The translations under genes were made by a program, and so were the position numbers. 64,000 bases of DNA from contig NZ_JANZLA010000006.1 of the NCBI RefSeq assembly GCF_025770785.1, forward strand, positions 62,001-126,000, written 5' to 3'. The notes below the pieces were generated by a model. It ran no database searches and was not told where the DNA came from. It saw only the letters and a list, made by a program, of their open reading frames with translations. This document shows positions 46,871-56,600 of this stretch, one piece after another (within the stretch, counting starts at the first letter, position 1; each line of letters begins with the position of its first letter). Origin of the DNA: Cellulomonas sp. SG140. GTDB taxonomy: Bacteria > Actinomycetota > Actinomycetes > Actinomycetales > Cellulomonadaceae.

Positions 46871-46876
46871 ATTCTA
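46871..46876 (-). promoter_or_regulatory. -10 box for typA
   Basis: TAGAAT on the minus strand, about 58 bases before the typA ATG, in the gap after the second binding-protein gene of the peptide importer. Confidence 0.45.
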
Positions 46877-46952
46877 CGCGGTCCGCGCCGCGGGCCCCGG
46901 GTCGGTCCGTGACGAGGGCCAGCAGCTGCGCCTCCCCTGGGACGGGCAGACC

Positions 46953-49028
46953 TCAGGCGGCGGTGCTCGCCCAGCGCCACCACGACGTCAGGTCGGCCGA
47001 CCCCCACGGGACGGCGGGAACCTGTGGCAACCGAGGCCGGCCGTCGGACGAGGCGGTCGACGTCCCGGCGCCGACCGTCGCCGCCAGCTCCGGCTGACGC
47101 ACCAGGGGCACCACGACGTCCGCAGCGGTGAGCGCTGCCGAGACGGCGGACAGCGACTCGGTGACGGCCGCCGCATCGGTCTGCCTCGCAGCCTGGTCCA
47201 GCAGTGCGTCCAGCGCGGGGTCGCGGTGCGCCGTGACGTTGGTGGCGCCGCCCGTGCGCCATCGAGCCAGCACCGAGGCGACCGGCGCGGGACTCTGCGG
47301 CACGGGCAGCAGCGCGACGTCCCAGGAGCCCGGGTCCGCCCACAGCGCCGTGGCCGGGTCGGCGGGCCGCGCCTGCGTGACCGCGAACCCCGCGGGCGCC
47401 AGCTGCGCCGTCAGCGCCGCCAGCATGTCCCGGCGCACCTCGTCGTCCGTGCTCACCAGGACGCGGACCGGCACGGCCGCCGCGGAGGGGCCGCCCGTCG
47501 GGGTTGCGGACGGGCCGCCGGGTGTCGCGGACGGCGGGGGAGCGCTCGTGGTCGTGTCGCCGGGGGCCGGGCTGGACGACTGGCTCGGTGCCGCCGCCGA
47601 GGTCGTCGCGGTCGGGCCGACGGCGGCGAGGACGGCGCCGCTCGGCGACCCGTGGGCAAGGGCTGCGAGCCGAGCGCGGTCCACCGCACCGACGAACGCG
47701 GCGCGCAGTGCCGCCGCCCGCGCCGTGCCGTCGCCACCGGACGACGTCCAGTGCGCCGGGTCGAAGACGCTGCCGCCACCCTCCTGCAGCTGGAGCTGCA
47801 GGACCGCACCACCGCCGTCGGACAGCCGGACGTTCGGCAGCTTCTGCAGCGCCGACCGGACGTCCGGCGTCGCCACGGGAGCCACCACGTCCGCCGTGCC
47901 GGCGCGCAGGGCGGCCACCTGGGCGAGCGGGTCGAGGTCGGAGCGCACCACCACGCGGTCGTACGCCGCAGGCCGCGCACCCGAGTACGCCTCGTTGCGC
48001 ACCAGCTCCACACGCTTGCCGGGGTCCACCACGTCGAGCCGGTACGGGCCGGTGGTCACCGCGGCGGCCGGGTCGTCCTTCAACGCCGCCGCGTCCGCAG
48101 CCGTGCGCCAGACGCGCGAGACCGGGATCAGCGCGTTGCGGTCCGCGTGCTGGATCGCCGCCGTCACCAGGGCGGCCCAGCGTGGCGCGTCTGCCCCCGC
48201 GGTCGACGTCGCAGCGGGCGACCCACCCGTTGCGGTGGTCGCGGACGGCGACCCCGGGGTGGCGGACGCCGCAGCGCCCGCGGTCGGGCCCTCGGTCGCA
48301 CCCGTCGCCCCGCCCAGCGCCAGCCGGCCGACGACATGGGCGGGGAGGTTGACGTCGAGGGCGGACTGCCAGTCCGCGACGGGGTCGGCGTACACGAGAG
48401 TGAGCCCGTGCTCGTCCACCGTCGGGAGGGCGGGGGCGTGCACCAGCACCGGCGACACCGCGCCGAACCACACGGTGTCCGAGGCAGGCGCCGTCGACGG
48501 GGCCGAGGAACTCGGTGCGGGAGCGGTGCTCGACGCGGCGGGCGTGGTGCTCGGCGCCGCCGACACCGTGGCGGAGCTGCTCGGAGCAGGGCTCGCCGTC
48601 TCGGTGCCGCCGGGACCGGTGCCCGGCGGCGTCTCGTCGAGCTGACCCGACCGCGCCGCCCACTCCAGCAGCAGGTCGTCGCCGGTGACCGGCACACCGT
48701 CCGACCACCGGGCGTTCGGCGCGATGGTGTACCGCACGGTCAACGGGTTGTCGGACGTCTTCTCGACCGTGCCCATCGCCGTGTCCGGGACCACGGCACC
48801 TGCCTCGTCCACCGTGGTGAACCGGTCCTGCACCAGCCCGCGGACCAGCGTGCTGCCCGGTGTCCGGCCCGCGGTCGTCGCGGCGTTGAGCGACTCGAAA
48901 GGCACGTCCACGGTGACCACCACCGTCCGAGACCGCTGCGGGTCGACCGTCGTGGCGGTGCAGCCGGCAACCGTGAGCGCGGCCACCGCCACGAGGGCGG
49001 CGATCAGCTGCCCACGACGGCGGCGCAC
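46953..49028 (-). CDS. Family 5 substrate-binding lipoprotein with Ser/Thr/Pro/Ala-rich insertions
   Basis: A 691-residue extracellular lipoprotein with a lipobox LTVAGC (Cys23) and segments of the SBP_bac_5 fold (RYTIAPNARWSDGVPVTGDDLL, TTGPYRLDVVDPGKRVELVRN). The fold is interrupted by three low-complexity stretches rich in Ser, Thr, Pro and Ala at about 132-183, 241-280 and 471-518, which look like glycosylated linkers. It starts five bases after the stop of the fused ATPase gene, so it is a second binding protein at the end of the importer operon. It may have a changed ligand or a scaffold role. Confidence 0.8.
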   Translation of the reverse strand: MRRRRGQLIAALVAVAALTVAGCTATTVDPQRSRTVVVTVDVPFESLNAATTAGRTPGSTLVRGLVQDRFTTVDEAGAVVPDTAMGTVEKTSDNPLTVRYTIAPNARWSDGVPVTGDDLLLEWAARSGQLDETPPGTGPGGTETASPAPSSSATVSAAPSTTPAASSTAPAPSSSAPSTAPASDTVWFGAVSPVLVHAPALPTVDEHGLTLVYADPVADWQSALDVNLPAHVVGRLALGGATGATEGPTAGAAASATPGSPSATTATGGSPAATSTAGADAPRWAALVTAAIQHADRNALIPVSRVWRTAADAAALKDDPAAAVTTGPYRLDVVDPGKRVELVRNEAYSGARPAAYDRVVVRSDLDPLAQVAALRAGTADVVAPVATPDVRSALQKLPNVRLSDGGGAVLQLQLQEGGGSVFDPAHWTSSGGDGTARAAALRAAFVGAVDRARLAALAHGSPSGAVLAAVGPTATTSAAAPSQSSSPAPGDTTTSAPPPSATPGGPSATPTGGPSAAAVPVRVLVSTDDEVRRDMLAALTAQLAPAGFAVTQARPADPATALWADPGSWDVALLPVPQSPAPVASVLARWRTGGATNVTAHRDPALDALLDQAARQTDAAAVTESLSAVSAALTAADVVVPLVRQPELAATVGAGTSTASSDGRPRLPQVPAVPWGSADLTSWWRWASTAA

Positions 49029-49033
49029 GGTGC

Positions 49034-50776
49034 TCAGGCGGCCGGCGGGGCGCCGAACACGTCGAGGTGCGCGCCCGGGATCGCGTTCAGCAGCTCGCGC
49101 GTGTACTCCTCGCGCGGGTTGTCGAACACCTCGTCGGTCGTGGCGGCCTCGACGATGCGGCCGGACTGCATGACGGAGACCTCGTCGGCGATCTGCCGCA
49201 CCACGGCCAGGTCGTGCGTGATGAACAGGTACGTCAGGCCCAGCTCGGCCTGAAGGTCGTTCAGCAGCGTGAGGATCTGCGCCTGCACCAGCACGTCGAG
49301 GGCGGAGACCGCCTCGTCGCACACGATCACGTCGGGCTCGAGCGCGAGAGCGCGGGCGACGGCGATGCGCTGCCGCTGACCACCCGAGAGCTCGTTGGGG
49401 AACCGCCGCATCGTCGACGCCGGCAGCGCCACCATGTCGAGCAGCTCGCGCACCCGCTTCTCGCGCGACTTCTTGTCGCCGACGCGGTGGATCCGCAGCG
49501 GCTCCTCGAGCGTGCGGAAGATCGAGTACATCGGGTCGAGCGACCCGTACGGGTTCTGGAAGATCGGCTGCACCCGGCGCCGGAAGCCGAACTCGCCCTT
49601 GCGGTCGAGCTGGTGCAGGTCCGTGCCCTCGAAGTAGATCTTCCCCTCGGTGGGCTGCAGCAGGTTGAGCATGATGTTGGCGACCGTCGACTTGCCGGAG
49701 CCCGACTCGCCCACCAGCGCCATCGTGGTGCCGCGGCGGACGGTGAACGAGACGTCGTCGACCGCCTTGAACTCCTTGGCGGCACCGGCGCCACCACCGC
49801 GCAGCTCGAAGACCTTCGTCAGGTGCTCGACGCGGATCAGCTCCTGCCGAGCGGGGCTGACGCCGTCGCCGTGCGTGATCGCCAGCAGCTCCGTGGCGCG
49901 CTCGCCGCGCTCCTTCGCGCTCTGGATCCGCCGCGAGGCGAGGGAGGGAGCCGACGCGACCAGCCGCTTGGTGTACGGGTGCTGGGGGTCGGCGAGGATC
50001 TTGCGCGCCGGGCCGGACTCGACCACCTGCCCGCGGTACATCACGACGAGGTGCTCGGCGCGCTCCGCCGCGAGGCCCAGGTCGTGGGTGATGAACAGCA
50101 CGGCCGTGCCGAGCTGCTCGGTCAGACCCTCCAGGTGGTCGAGGATCTTGCGCTGCACCGTCACGTCGAGGGCCGACGTCGGCTCGTCGGCGATCAGCAG
50201 CTTGGGCCGTGCGGCCAGGCCGATCGCGATGAGGGCGCGCTGGCGCATGCCGCCGGAGAACTCGTGCGGGTACTGGTTGGCCCGGCGGGCGGCGTCCGGC
50301 AGACCGGCCTCCGCGAGCAGCTCGGCCACGCGGGTCATCGCCGCCTTGCCGGACGCGATGCCGTTGGCCTTGAGGGCCTCCTTGACCTGGTACCCGATCT
50401 TCCAGACGGGGTTCAGGTTGGTCATCGGGTCCTGCGGGACCAGGCCGATCTCCTTGCCGCGCAGGCCGACGAACGTCTTCTTGTCGGCGCCGACCAGCTC
50501 ACGACCGTCGAAGAGGATCGATCCCGCGGTGACCCGGCCGGTGCCGGGCAGCAGGTTGATGATCGAGTGCGCGAGGGTCGACTTGCCCGAGCCCGACTCG
50601 CCCACGATGGCGACGGCCTGCCCGGGGTAGATCGTCAGGTCCGCGCCGCGCACCGCGTTGACCACACCGGTCGCCGTGGTGAACGAGACGTCGAGGTTGC
50701 GCACCTGCAGCAGCGGGCTGTTGCGGTCGACCACCGGCGCCTGCGTGTCGGTCAGCTCCACCGTCGTCCTGCTCAT
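49034..50776 (-). CDS. Oligopeptide/dipeptide ABC transporter fused ATPase (DppD-DppF type)
   Basis: A 580-residue protein carrying both ATPase domains. Each has Walker A GESGSGKST (near 65 and 350), a signature (FSGGMRQRALIA and LSGGQRQRIAVA) and Walker B (LLIADEPTSALD and VIVCDEAVSALD). In the second Walker B, proline-threonine is changed to alanine-valine (DEAVSALD), a common variant. The ATG overlaps the stop of the upstream permease (ATGA). Confidence 0.93.
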   Translation of the reverse strand: MSRTTVELTDTQAPVVDRNSPLLQVRNLDVSFTTATGVVNAVRGADLTIYPGQAVAIVGESGSGKSTLAHSIINLLPGTGRVTAGSILFDGRELVGADKKTFVGLRGKEIGLVPQDPMTNLNPVWKIGYQVKEALKANGIASGKAAMTRVAELLAEAGLPDAARRANQYPHEFSGGMRQRALIAIGLAARPKLLIADEPTSALDVTVQRKILDHLEGLTEQLGTAVLFITHDLGLAAERAEHLVVMYRGQVVESGPARKILADPQHPYTKRLVASAPSLASRRIQSAKERGERATELLAITHGDGVSPARQELIRVEHLTKVFELRGGGAGAAKEFKAVDDVSFTVRRGTTMALVGESGSGKSTVANIMLNLLQPTEGKIYFEGTDLHQLDRKGEFGFRRRVQPIFQNPYGSLDPMYSIFRTLEEPLRIHRVGDKKSREKRVRELLDMVALPASTMRRFPNELSGGQRQRIAVARALALEPDVIVCDEAVSALDVLVQAQILTLLNDLQAELGLTYLFITHDLAVVRQIADEVSVMQSGRIVEAATTDEVFDNPREEYTRELLNAIPGAHLDVFGAPPAA

Positions 50777-51723
50777 CGCTTCCGGGCCTTCGGGTCGAGG
50801 GCGTCGCGTACGGCGTCGCCCATCATGATGAAGCCGAGCACCGTCAGGGCGAGGGCGCCGGCCGGGTAGAAGAGGATGCCCGGGTAGCTGCGCAGCTGCT
50901 GCTGGGCCTTGGCCACGTCCGCACCCCACGAGACCACCGACGGCGGCAGCCCGAGACCGAGGAACGACAACGTCGCCTCGGCCACGATGAACGTGCCGAG
51001 GGACACGGTCGCGGTCACGATGATCGGAGCCAGCGAGTTCGGCATCACGTGCCGCACCAGCGCCGCCGGCCTCGAGGCGCCGAGGGCCTTGGCGGCCGTG
51101 ATGAAGTCGGCGTTCTTGACGCTCATCACGGCACCGCGGGTGATGCGGGCGATCTGCGGCCAGCCGAAGATCCCGAGCACCAGCACCACGGTGAAGATGT
51201 TGCGGTGCGCCCGGAACATCGCCATGACCAGCACGGCTGCGAGCACGAACGGGATCGCGAAGAAGATGTCGGTCACGCGCGAGAGCAGCGCGTCGAACCA
51301 GCCGGCGTAGAAGCCGGCGATCGCGCCGATCACCGCGCCGAGGACGGTGACGAGGATCGTGGTCAGCACGCCGACCGCGACCGACGCACGCGCCCCGTAG
51401 ATCGTGCGGGCGTAGATGTCACAGCCCTGGAAGTCGAACCCGAACGGGTGCCCCGCCTCCGGCCGCTTCAGGCTGTTCTGCAGCTCGCAGAAGTTCGGGT
51501 CCACCGAGGTGAACAGCTTCGGGAAGATCGCGACGACGACCACCAGCAGGATGATCGCCGCGGACACCCAGAACAGCGGACGCGTCCGGAGGTTGCGCCA
51601 GGCGTCCTGCCACATGCTGGCAGGGGCCTCGGTCTCGTCGACGGCGTCGACGGCGGCGAGCACGTCCTCGTCGAGCGAGGCGAAGAAGTGCGCCTGGTCC
51701 TGACGGACGAGGGGCTCAGGCAT
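50773..51723 (-). CDS. Peptide ABC transporter permease, DppC type
   Basis: A 316-residue permease with six membrane spans and the EAA-loop region TAAKALGASRPAALVRHVMPNSLAPIIV near residue 225. The first 40 residues are acidic and cytosolic. It overlaps the upstream dppB-type gene by eight bases and the fused ATPase gene by four. Confidence 0.93.
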   Translation of the reverse strand: MPEPLVRQDQAHFFASLDEDVLAAVDAVDETEAPASMWQDAWRNLRTRPLFWVSAAIILLVVVVAIFPKLFTSVDPNFCELQNSLKRPEAGHPFGFDFQGCDIYARTIYGARASVAVGVLTTILVTVLGAVIGAIAGFYAGWFDALLSRVTDIFFAIPFVLAAVLVMAMFRAHRNIFTVVLVLGIFGWPQIARITRGAVMSVKNADFITAAKALGASRPAALVRHVMPNSLAPIIVTATVSLGTFIVAEATLSFLGLGLPPSVVSWGADVAKAQQQLRSYPGILFYPAGALALTVLGFIMMGDAVRDALDPKARKR

Positions 51724-52642
51724 AACGGATCCTCGGGTCGAGTGCGGCGTACAGCAGGTCCACGATCAGGTTCGCCGCGATGAACACGATCACGAGGATC
51801 GTGGTGAAGGACACGATGGTGGGTGCGCTCCCCTGGCGGATCGCCTGGTAGAGGGTGCCGCCGACGCCCGAGATGTTGAAGATGCCCTCGGTGACGATCG
51901 CGCCGCCCATCAGGCTGCCGAGGTCGGACCCGAGGAACGTGACCACCGGGATCAGCGAGTTGCGCAGCACGTGCACCATCACCACGCGGGGCCGGGACAG
52001 ACCCTTCGCGGTCGCGGTGCGGACGAAGTCGGCGGTGAGGTTCTCGAAGACGGACGTCCGGGTCAGCCGCAGCACGTAGGCGAACGACACCGCCCCGAGC
52101 ACGATCGCCGGCATCAGCAACGTCCGGAACGACACGTCCGACCCGACGGACACCGGCAGCAGGTGCCACTTCACACCGACGAAGAACTGCAGCACGAAGC
52201 CGATGACGAACGTCGGAACGGCGATCACCACGAGGCTGACGACCAGCAGCGTGGAGTCGAACACCTTGCCCTTGCGCAGGCCGGCGAGCAGTCCGGCGCC
52301 GATGCCGAACACGCCCTCGAAGACCAGCGCCATGATCGCGAGCTTGAAGGTGATGGGGTACGCGTGCGCCAGCAGCTCGCCGACGGGGCGTCCCGAGAAG
52401 GTCACGCCGAAGTTCCCGGTGAAGATGCCCTTGAGGTACAGCACGTACTGGACCAGGAAGGGCTTGTCCAGGTTGTACTTGGAGCGCAGCTGCGCGGCCA
52501 GCGCATCGCTCACACCCTTGTCACCGCCGAGGGCGAGCACGGGGTCGCCGGGCAGCGAGAACACCATGAAGTAGATCAGCAGCGTCGCCCCGAAGAACAC
52601 GGGGATCGCCTGGAGCAGGCGGCGGCCGAGATAGCGGGCCAT
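51716..52642 (-). CDS. Peptide ABC transporter permease, DppB type
   Basis: A 308-residue permease that begins MARYLGRRLLQAIPVFFGAT, the typical first helix of DppB/OppB. The EAA loop is near residue 210 (TAKGLSRPRVVMVHVLRNSLIPVV). It is separated from its binding-protein gene by a 175-base gap holding a very strong stem-loop. Confidence 0.93.
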   Translation of the reverse strand: MARYLGRRLLQAIPVFFGATLLIYFMVFSLPGDPVLALGGDKGVSDALAAQLRSKYNLDKPFLVQYVLYLKGIFTGNFGVTFSGRPVGELLAHAYPITFKLAIMALVFEGVFGIGAGLLAGLRKGKVFDSTLLVVSLVVIAVPTFVIGFVLQFFVGVKWHLLPVSVGSDVSFRTLLMPAIVLGAVSFAYVLRLTRTSVFENLTADFVRTATAKGLSRPRVVMVHVLRNSLIPVVTFLGSDLGSLMGGAIVTEGIFNISGVGGTLYQAIRQGSAPTIVSFTTILVIVFIAANLIVDLLYAALDPRIRYA

Positions 52643-52764
52643 CAGCCTTCCTTCGAGTCAGGGGTCGCGACGATCAGTGCCGCGACAGGGGGGTCCGCTC
52701 CCTCACGGAGGCGGAGCGCCGACCGGTGAACTGTAGTCCATCGGCGGCCTCCGACCACCGCAGA

Positions 52765-52804
52765 CGAGTGGGGGCGGGGCCCCAGCGGGCCCCGCCCCCA
52801 CTCG
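52765..52804 (-). terminator. Very strong stem-loop between binding-protein and permease genes
   Basis: A perfect 18-bp stem (CGAGTGGGGGCGGGGCCC and its complement) with a CAGC loop lies 14 bases after the stop of the binding-protein gene. It would end most transcripts or protect their 3' ends, so the binding protein is made in excess over the permeases. Confidence 0.85.
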
Positions 52805-52817
52805 TGGAGCGATCAGG

Positions 52818-54506
52818 TCAGGACTTGGTGACCGCGTAGTACAGCGGGACGCCGTCCCAGCCGAACTCGACGTTCTTCACCGTCTTGGCGAAGCCGCCCG
52901 TGGAGTTCGAGTACCACAGCGGGATCGACGGCAGGTCCTTGAACAGGATCGTCTGGGCCTGGGCGAAGTCCTTGTTCGCGTCGTCCAGAGACTTCTCCTG
53001 CGCACCCTTGCTGAGCAGCGCGTCGAACTGCGGGTTCGAGTAGCTGCCGTCGTTCGAGCCGGCTCCCGTGGCCCACATGGCACCGAGGAAGTCGAGCGCG
53101 CCCGGGTAGTCACCCTGCCAGCCGCTGCGGAACGCACCGGTCAGACCGGTCTTCTTGCCCTTCTTGCTGGCGTTGATGTCCGTGCGCAGGTCCTTGAAGA
53201 CCGGGTACGGCTGACCGGCCGCGTCGATGCCCAGCGCGTTCTTGATGCTGTTGGTCACGGCGTCGACCCACGCCTGGTGCCCACCGTCGGCGTTGTAGGC
53301 GATGGTGAAGGTGCCCGACCACGGCGACATGGCGTCCGCCTGGGCCCAGAGCTTCTTGGCGGCGGCCGGGTCGTACTTCAGCACGTCGGAGCCGTCGATC
53401 TTGTCCGACCAGCCCGGGATGACCGGGGAGGTGAAGTCGGTCGCCGGGGTACGGGTGCCGTGGAAGATCGTCTTGGTGATGGTGTCACGGTCGATCGCGT
53501 GGGAGAGAGCCGCACGGCGGAGCTGACCCTCGGCGCCGGTGAAGTGCGCGAGGTTCTGCGGGATCGTGAAGCCCTGCCACACGGCGCCCGGGATGTTCAC
53601 CGCGTTGCTGCCCAGGTCGTTCTGGAAGGTGCCCAGAGCGGACGACGGGACGGTCTGCAGGACGTCGAGCTGGCCCGCGAGCAGGTCGTTGTAGGCCGTG
53701 TCCTGAGATGTGTAGAACTTGATGTCCAGCCCACCGTTGCGCGCCTTGCGGTCACCGGTGAAGTCCGTGTTCGGCACCAGCTTGATGTCGACGTTGTGGG
53801 TCCAGCCGTTGTCGGCGACCTTGTACGGGCCGTTGCCGATCGGGTTCTCGCCGAACGCCTTCATGTCCTTGAACGCCACGGACGGCAGCGGGAAGAAGGC
53901 CGAGTAGCCGATGCGGACCGGGAAGTCCGACAGCGGGGTGGTCAGCTGGACCGTGAAGGTCGTGTCGTCCACGACCTTCAGACCCGACATCGTCGTGGCC
54001 TTCGGCTGGCTCGAGGCGTCCGCGGCCTGCGTGTCGTCGTAGCCGACGATCGGGATGCCGTAGCTCGGGTCCTGGAACCAGCCGCTGTTCAGCTGGGCGT
54101 TGGTGGAGACGGCGCCGTAGTTCCACGCGTCCACGAAGCTCTTGGCCGTGACGGGCTCACCGTTGGTGAACTTCCAGCCGGACTTCAGCTTGATGGTCCA
54201 GTTGGTGTTGTCCGACGACGTGATGGAGTCCGCGACCTCGTTGTGCGTCTTGCCCTTGGCGTCGTAGTACACGAGGCCCGCGAAGATCTGGGTGAGGATC
54301 GTCCCGCCACCGGTCTCGTTGGTGTTGGTGGGGATCAGCGGGTTCTCGGGCTCGCTGCCCCATGCCGTCACGATGCCCGTGCTGGTCCCGCCGCTGGCCG
54401 CCGTGGTCGAGCTGGAGCTCGACGAGCCGCCGCTGGAGCAGGCCGCGAGGAGCAGGGCACCAGCCGTGATCGTCGCGAGCAGGCCTGCGCTACGCCTGAT
54501 CTTCAA
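52818..54506 (-). CDS. Oligopeptide-type ABC transporter substrate-binding lipoprotein
   Basis: A 562-residue SBP_bac_5 protein. It starts with TTG at 54506, directly after AGGAGGAACA. The signal peptide ends in a lipobox LLLAAC (Cys23), followed by a Ser/Gly/Thr linker. The fold includes WTIKLKSGWKFTNGEPVTAKSFVDAW and RRAALSHAIDRDTI, typical of DppA/OppA proteins. It is the first gene of the 46953-54506 importer operon. Confidence 0.93.
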   Translation of the reverse strand: MKIRRSAGLLATITAGALLLAACSSGGSSSSSSTTAASGGTSTGIVTAWGSEPENPLIPTNTNETGGGTILTQIFAGLVYYDAKGKTHNEVADSITSSDNTNWTIKLKSGWKFTNGEPVTAKSFVDAWNYGAVSTNAQLNSGWFQDPSYGIPIVGYDDTQAADASSQPKATTMSGLKVVDDTTFTVQLTTPLSDFPVRIGYSAFFPLPSVAFKDMKAFGENPIGNGPYKVADNGWTHNVDIKLVPNTDFTGDRKARNGGLDIKFYTSQDTAYNDLLAGQLDVLQTVPSSALGTFQNDLGSNAVNIPGAVWQGFTIPQNLAHFTGAEGQLRRAALSHAIDRDTITKTIFHGTRTPATDFTSPVIPGWSDKIDGSDVLKYDPAAAKKLWAQADAMSPWSGTFTIAYNADGGHQAWVDAVTNSIKNALGIDAAGQPYPVFKDLRTDINASKKGKKTGLTGAFRSGWQGDYPGALDFLGAMWATGAGSNDGSYSNPQFDALLSKGAQEKSLDDANKDFAQAQTILFKDLPSIPLWYSNSTGGFAKTVKNVEFGWDGVPLYYAVTKS

Positions 54507-54604
54507 TGTTCCTCCTGGGATGGGAGTGGCCGGGCGAGAGGTGCACGCCACCGGCCTGGCCGGGTGCGCGCACGGACGTCGCCGACCGCCACACGTTGGG
54601 AGCC

Positions 54605-54610
54605 ACCGTA
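54605..54610 (-). promoter_or_regulatory. Candidate -10 box for the first peptide importer operon
   Basis: TACGGT on the minus strand, about 100 bases before the TTG start. The -35 area is poor. Further upstream a small palindrome TACTGCCCAGTA (54673-54684) could be an operator. Confidence 0.3.
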
Positions 54611-54752
54611 GGGCGGTCGAGCCGGACATTCGCGACAGGCTGGACACCGGTTTCGAATCGTTACGTGATCGATACTGCCCAGTAGGTCCTGCGCTGGGAG
54701 GATGCCCGGCCGGACACCGGCCCGAAACATGCTGGTAACACGGCGCCCGCCA

Positions 54753-56600
54753 TCAGGGGTGTCGCTGAACGGGGACGTCCGCGTAGTGGCACGCCACGTC
54801 CCGGCCCTCGATCCGACGAGACACCGGGTCCACCTGTGTGCACACCTGCGCGAGGTCGTCGGGCAGCGCGGCGCGGAGCGAACACCGGTGACGGAAGCGG
54901 CATCCGGCCGTCGGCGGCGCGTCGTCGTCCAGCAGCGGCACCCGAACCGGTCGTACGCGCGGGTCCGCCACCGGGACGGCGGCGAGCAGGGCGCGCGTGT
55001 ACGGGTGCCGCGGGTCGTCGAGCACCACGTGCGCCTGCCCCTGCTCGACCACGCGGCCGCGGTACATCACGGCGACGAGCTCCGCGTGGGCGCGCACCAC
55101 GCCCAGGTCGTGGGCGACGAGGACGCAGGTCAGCCGCAGCTCGTCGCGCAGCCGGTCCACCAGGGCGAGCAGCTCCGCGCGGACCGGTGCGTCCAGGGCC
55201 GAGACCGGCTCGTCCAGCACCAGGACCTCGGGCCGGGCGGCGAGCGCGCGAGCGAGGGCGACGCGCTGCAGCTGGCCGCCCGAGAGCTCGTGCGGGTACC
55301 GCTCCGCGAGGGGTTCAGGCAGGCCGACGAGCCGCAGGACGCCGGGGACGTCCGCACCGGCCGCGCCGGCGGCCCGGAAGCCCTCGGCGAGGGACTGCCG
55401 CACCGTCATGCGGGGGTCGAGCGAGCCGCCGGCGTCCTGGAACACCAGCTGCACCCGTCTGCGCAGGGCCAGCCGCTCGCCGCGGCCGAGCCGCGGCACG
55501 GTGGACACGTCGGTCCCGACCACCCGCACGGTCCCCGCCTCGGGCGGCTCGAGGGACGCGATGGCCAGCGCCGTCGTCGTCTTCCCGCTCCCGCTCTCCC
55601 CGACCAGGGCCAACGTGGTGCCCCGCGGGACGACGAGGCTGACCCCGTCCATCGCGACGACGGCCTCGTCGGCGGCGCGCCCCCTCCACCTGCTCCGCGA
55701 CCGGAAGGTGCGACGCACGTCGACCAGCTCGACGGCCGCACGCCCGGTGAGCTCCACCGCGCGCTGAGCGGGTGCGGGCGCCTCGGCCCGGAGCAGCCTG
55801 GCCGTGTAGTCCTGACCGGGCGCGTCGAACAACGTCCTCACGTCGCCCTGCTCCACGACCTGCCCGTCGCGCAGCACCACGACGCGGTCCGCGTGGCCCG
55901 CCACCACCCCCGGGTCGTGCGTGATGAGGAGCAACGACGCGCCGGCGGCCTCGCGGGCCCGGTGCAGCACCTCGAGCACCTGGGCCTGGACCGTGACGTC
56001 CAGGGAGGAGGTGGGCTCGTCGGCGACGATCAGCCGGGGGCGGTTGGCGACCGCGACCGCGACGAGCACGCGCTGGCGCTGGCCGCCGGACAGCTGGTGC
56101 GGGTACGCGTCCAGGGCCCGCGCCGGCAGGCCGACGAGGGTGCACAGCTGCGCGGCCCGGGCGAGCGCCGCAGCACGGGACAGCCGCCGGTCGTGCAGCT
56201 GGAGCGCCTCGACGAGCAGAGCGCCGACGCGGTGCACCGGGGGCAGCGCCGAGCGAGGGTCCTGGAACACCATCGCGATCCGCACGCCGCGCAGCGCGGA
56301 GAACGCGCGGTCCGACAGGTCGAGGAGCGAGGTCCCCTCCAACCGGACCGAGCCGCGCACGCGTGCGCTCGAGGGGAGCAGCCCGAGGACGGCGAGCGCC
56401 GTCGTCGTCTTCCCCGCTCCCGACTCGCCGACCAGGGCGACCACCTCGTCGCCGCCGACGGTGAACGAGACGTCCCGGACGGCAGGAACGCCCCCGGCTG
56501 CGGCGGCGGACCGGCTGCGCGGGCGTGGGCCGGGCCGGGCCGCGCGCGGGGCGCGGAACGTGACGCCCAGCCCCTCCACGGCGAGCAGCGGCTCACTCAC
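54753..56600 (-). CDS. Fused ATPase of the second oligopeptide-type ABC transporter
   Basis: A 615-residue protein with two ATPase domains. Walker A motifs are GESGAGKTT (near 59) and GESGSGKTT (near 345), with signatures LSGGQRQRVLVA and LSGGQLQRVALA and Walker B LIVADEPTSSLD and VLVLDEPVSALD. The C-terminal tail keeps the cysteine pattern of OppD/OppF (CRFRHRCS, then two more cysteines ending CHY). It overlaps the upstream permease gene by eight bases. Confidence 0.93.
   Translation of the reverse strand: MSEPLLAVEGLGVTFRAPRAARPGPRPRSRSAAAAGGVPAVRDVSFTVGGDEVVALVGESGAGKTTTALAVLGLLPSSARVRGSVRLEGTSLLDLSDRAFSALRGVRIAMVFQDPRSALPPVHRVGALLVEALQLHDRRLSRAAALARAAQLCTLVGLPARALDAYPHQLSGGQRQRVLVAVAVANRPRLIVADEPTSSLDVTVQAQVLEVLHRAREAAGASLLLITHDPGVVAGHADRVVVLRDGQVVEQGDVRTLFDAPGQDYTARLLRAEAPAPAQRAVELTGRAAVELVDVRRTFRSRSRWRGRAADEAVVAMDGVSLVVPRGTTLALVGESGSGKTTTALAIASLEPPEAGTVRVVGTDVSTVPRLGRGERLALRRRVQLVFQDAGGSLDPRMTVRQSLAEGFRAAGAAGADVPGVLRLVGLPEPLAERYPHELSGGQLQRVALARALAARPEVLVLDEPVSALDAPVRAELLALVDRLRDELRLTCVLVAHDLGVVRAHAELVAVMYRGRVVEQGQAHVVLDDPRHPYTRALLAAVPVADPRVRPVRVPLLDDDAPPTAGCRFRHRCSLRAALPDDLAQVCTQVDPVSRRIEGRDVACHYADVPVQRHP

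Noticed and set aside
49034..50776. Fused ATPase as a frameshift-joined pair of genes
   Set aside because: Both ATPase domains are intact in one frame with a natural linker, and the second importer has the same fused form.
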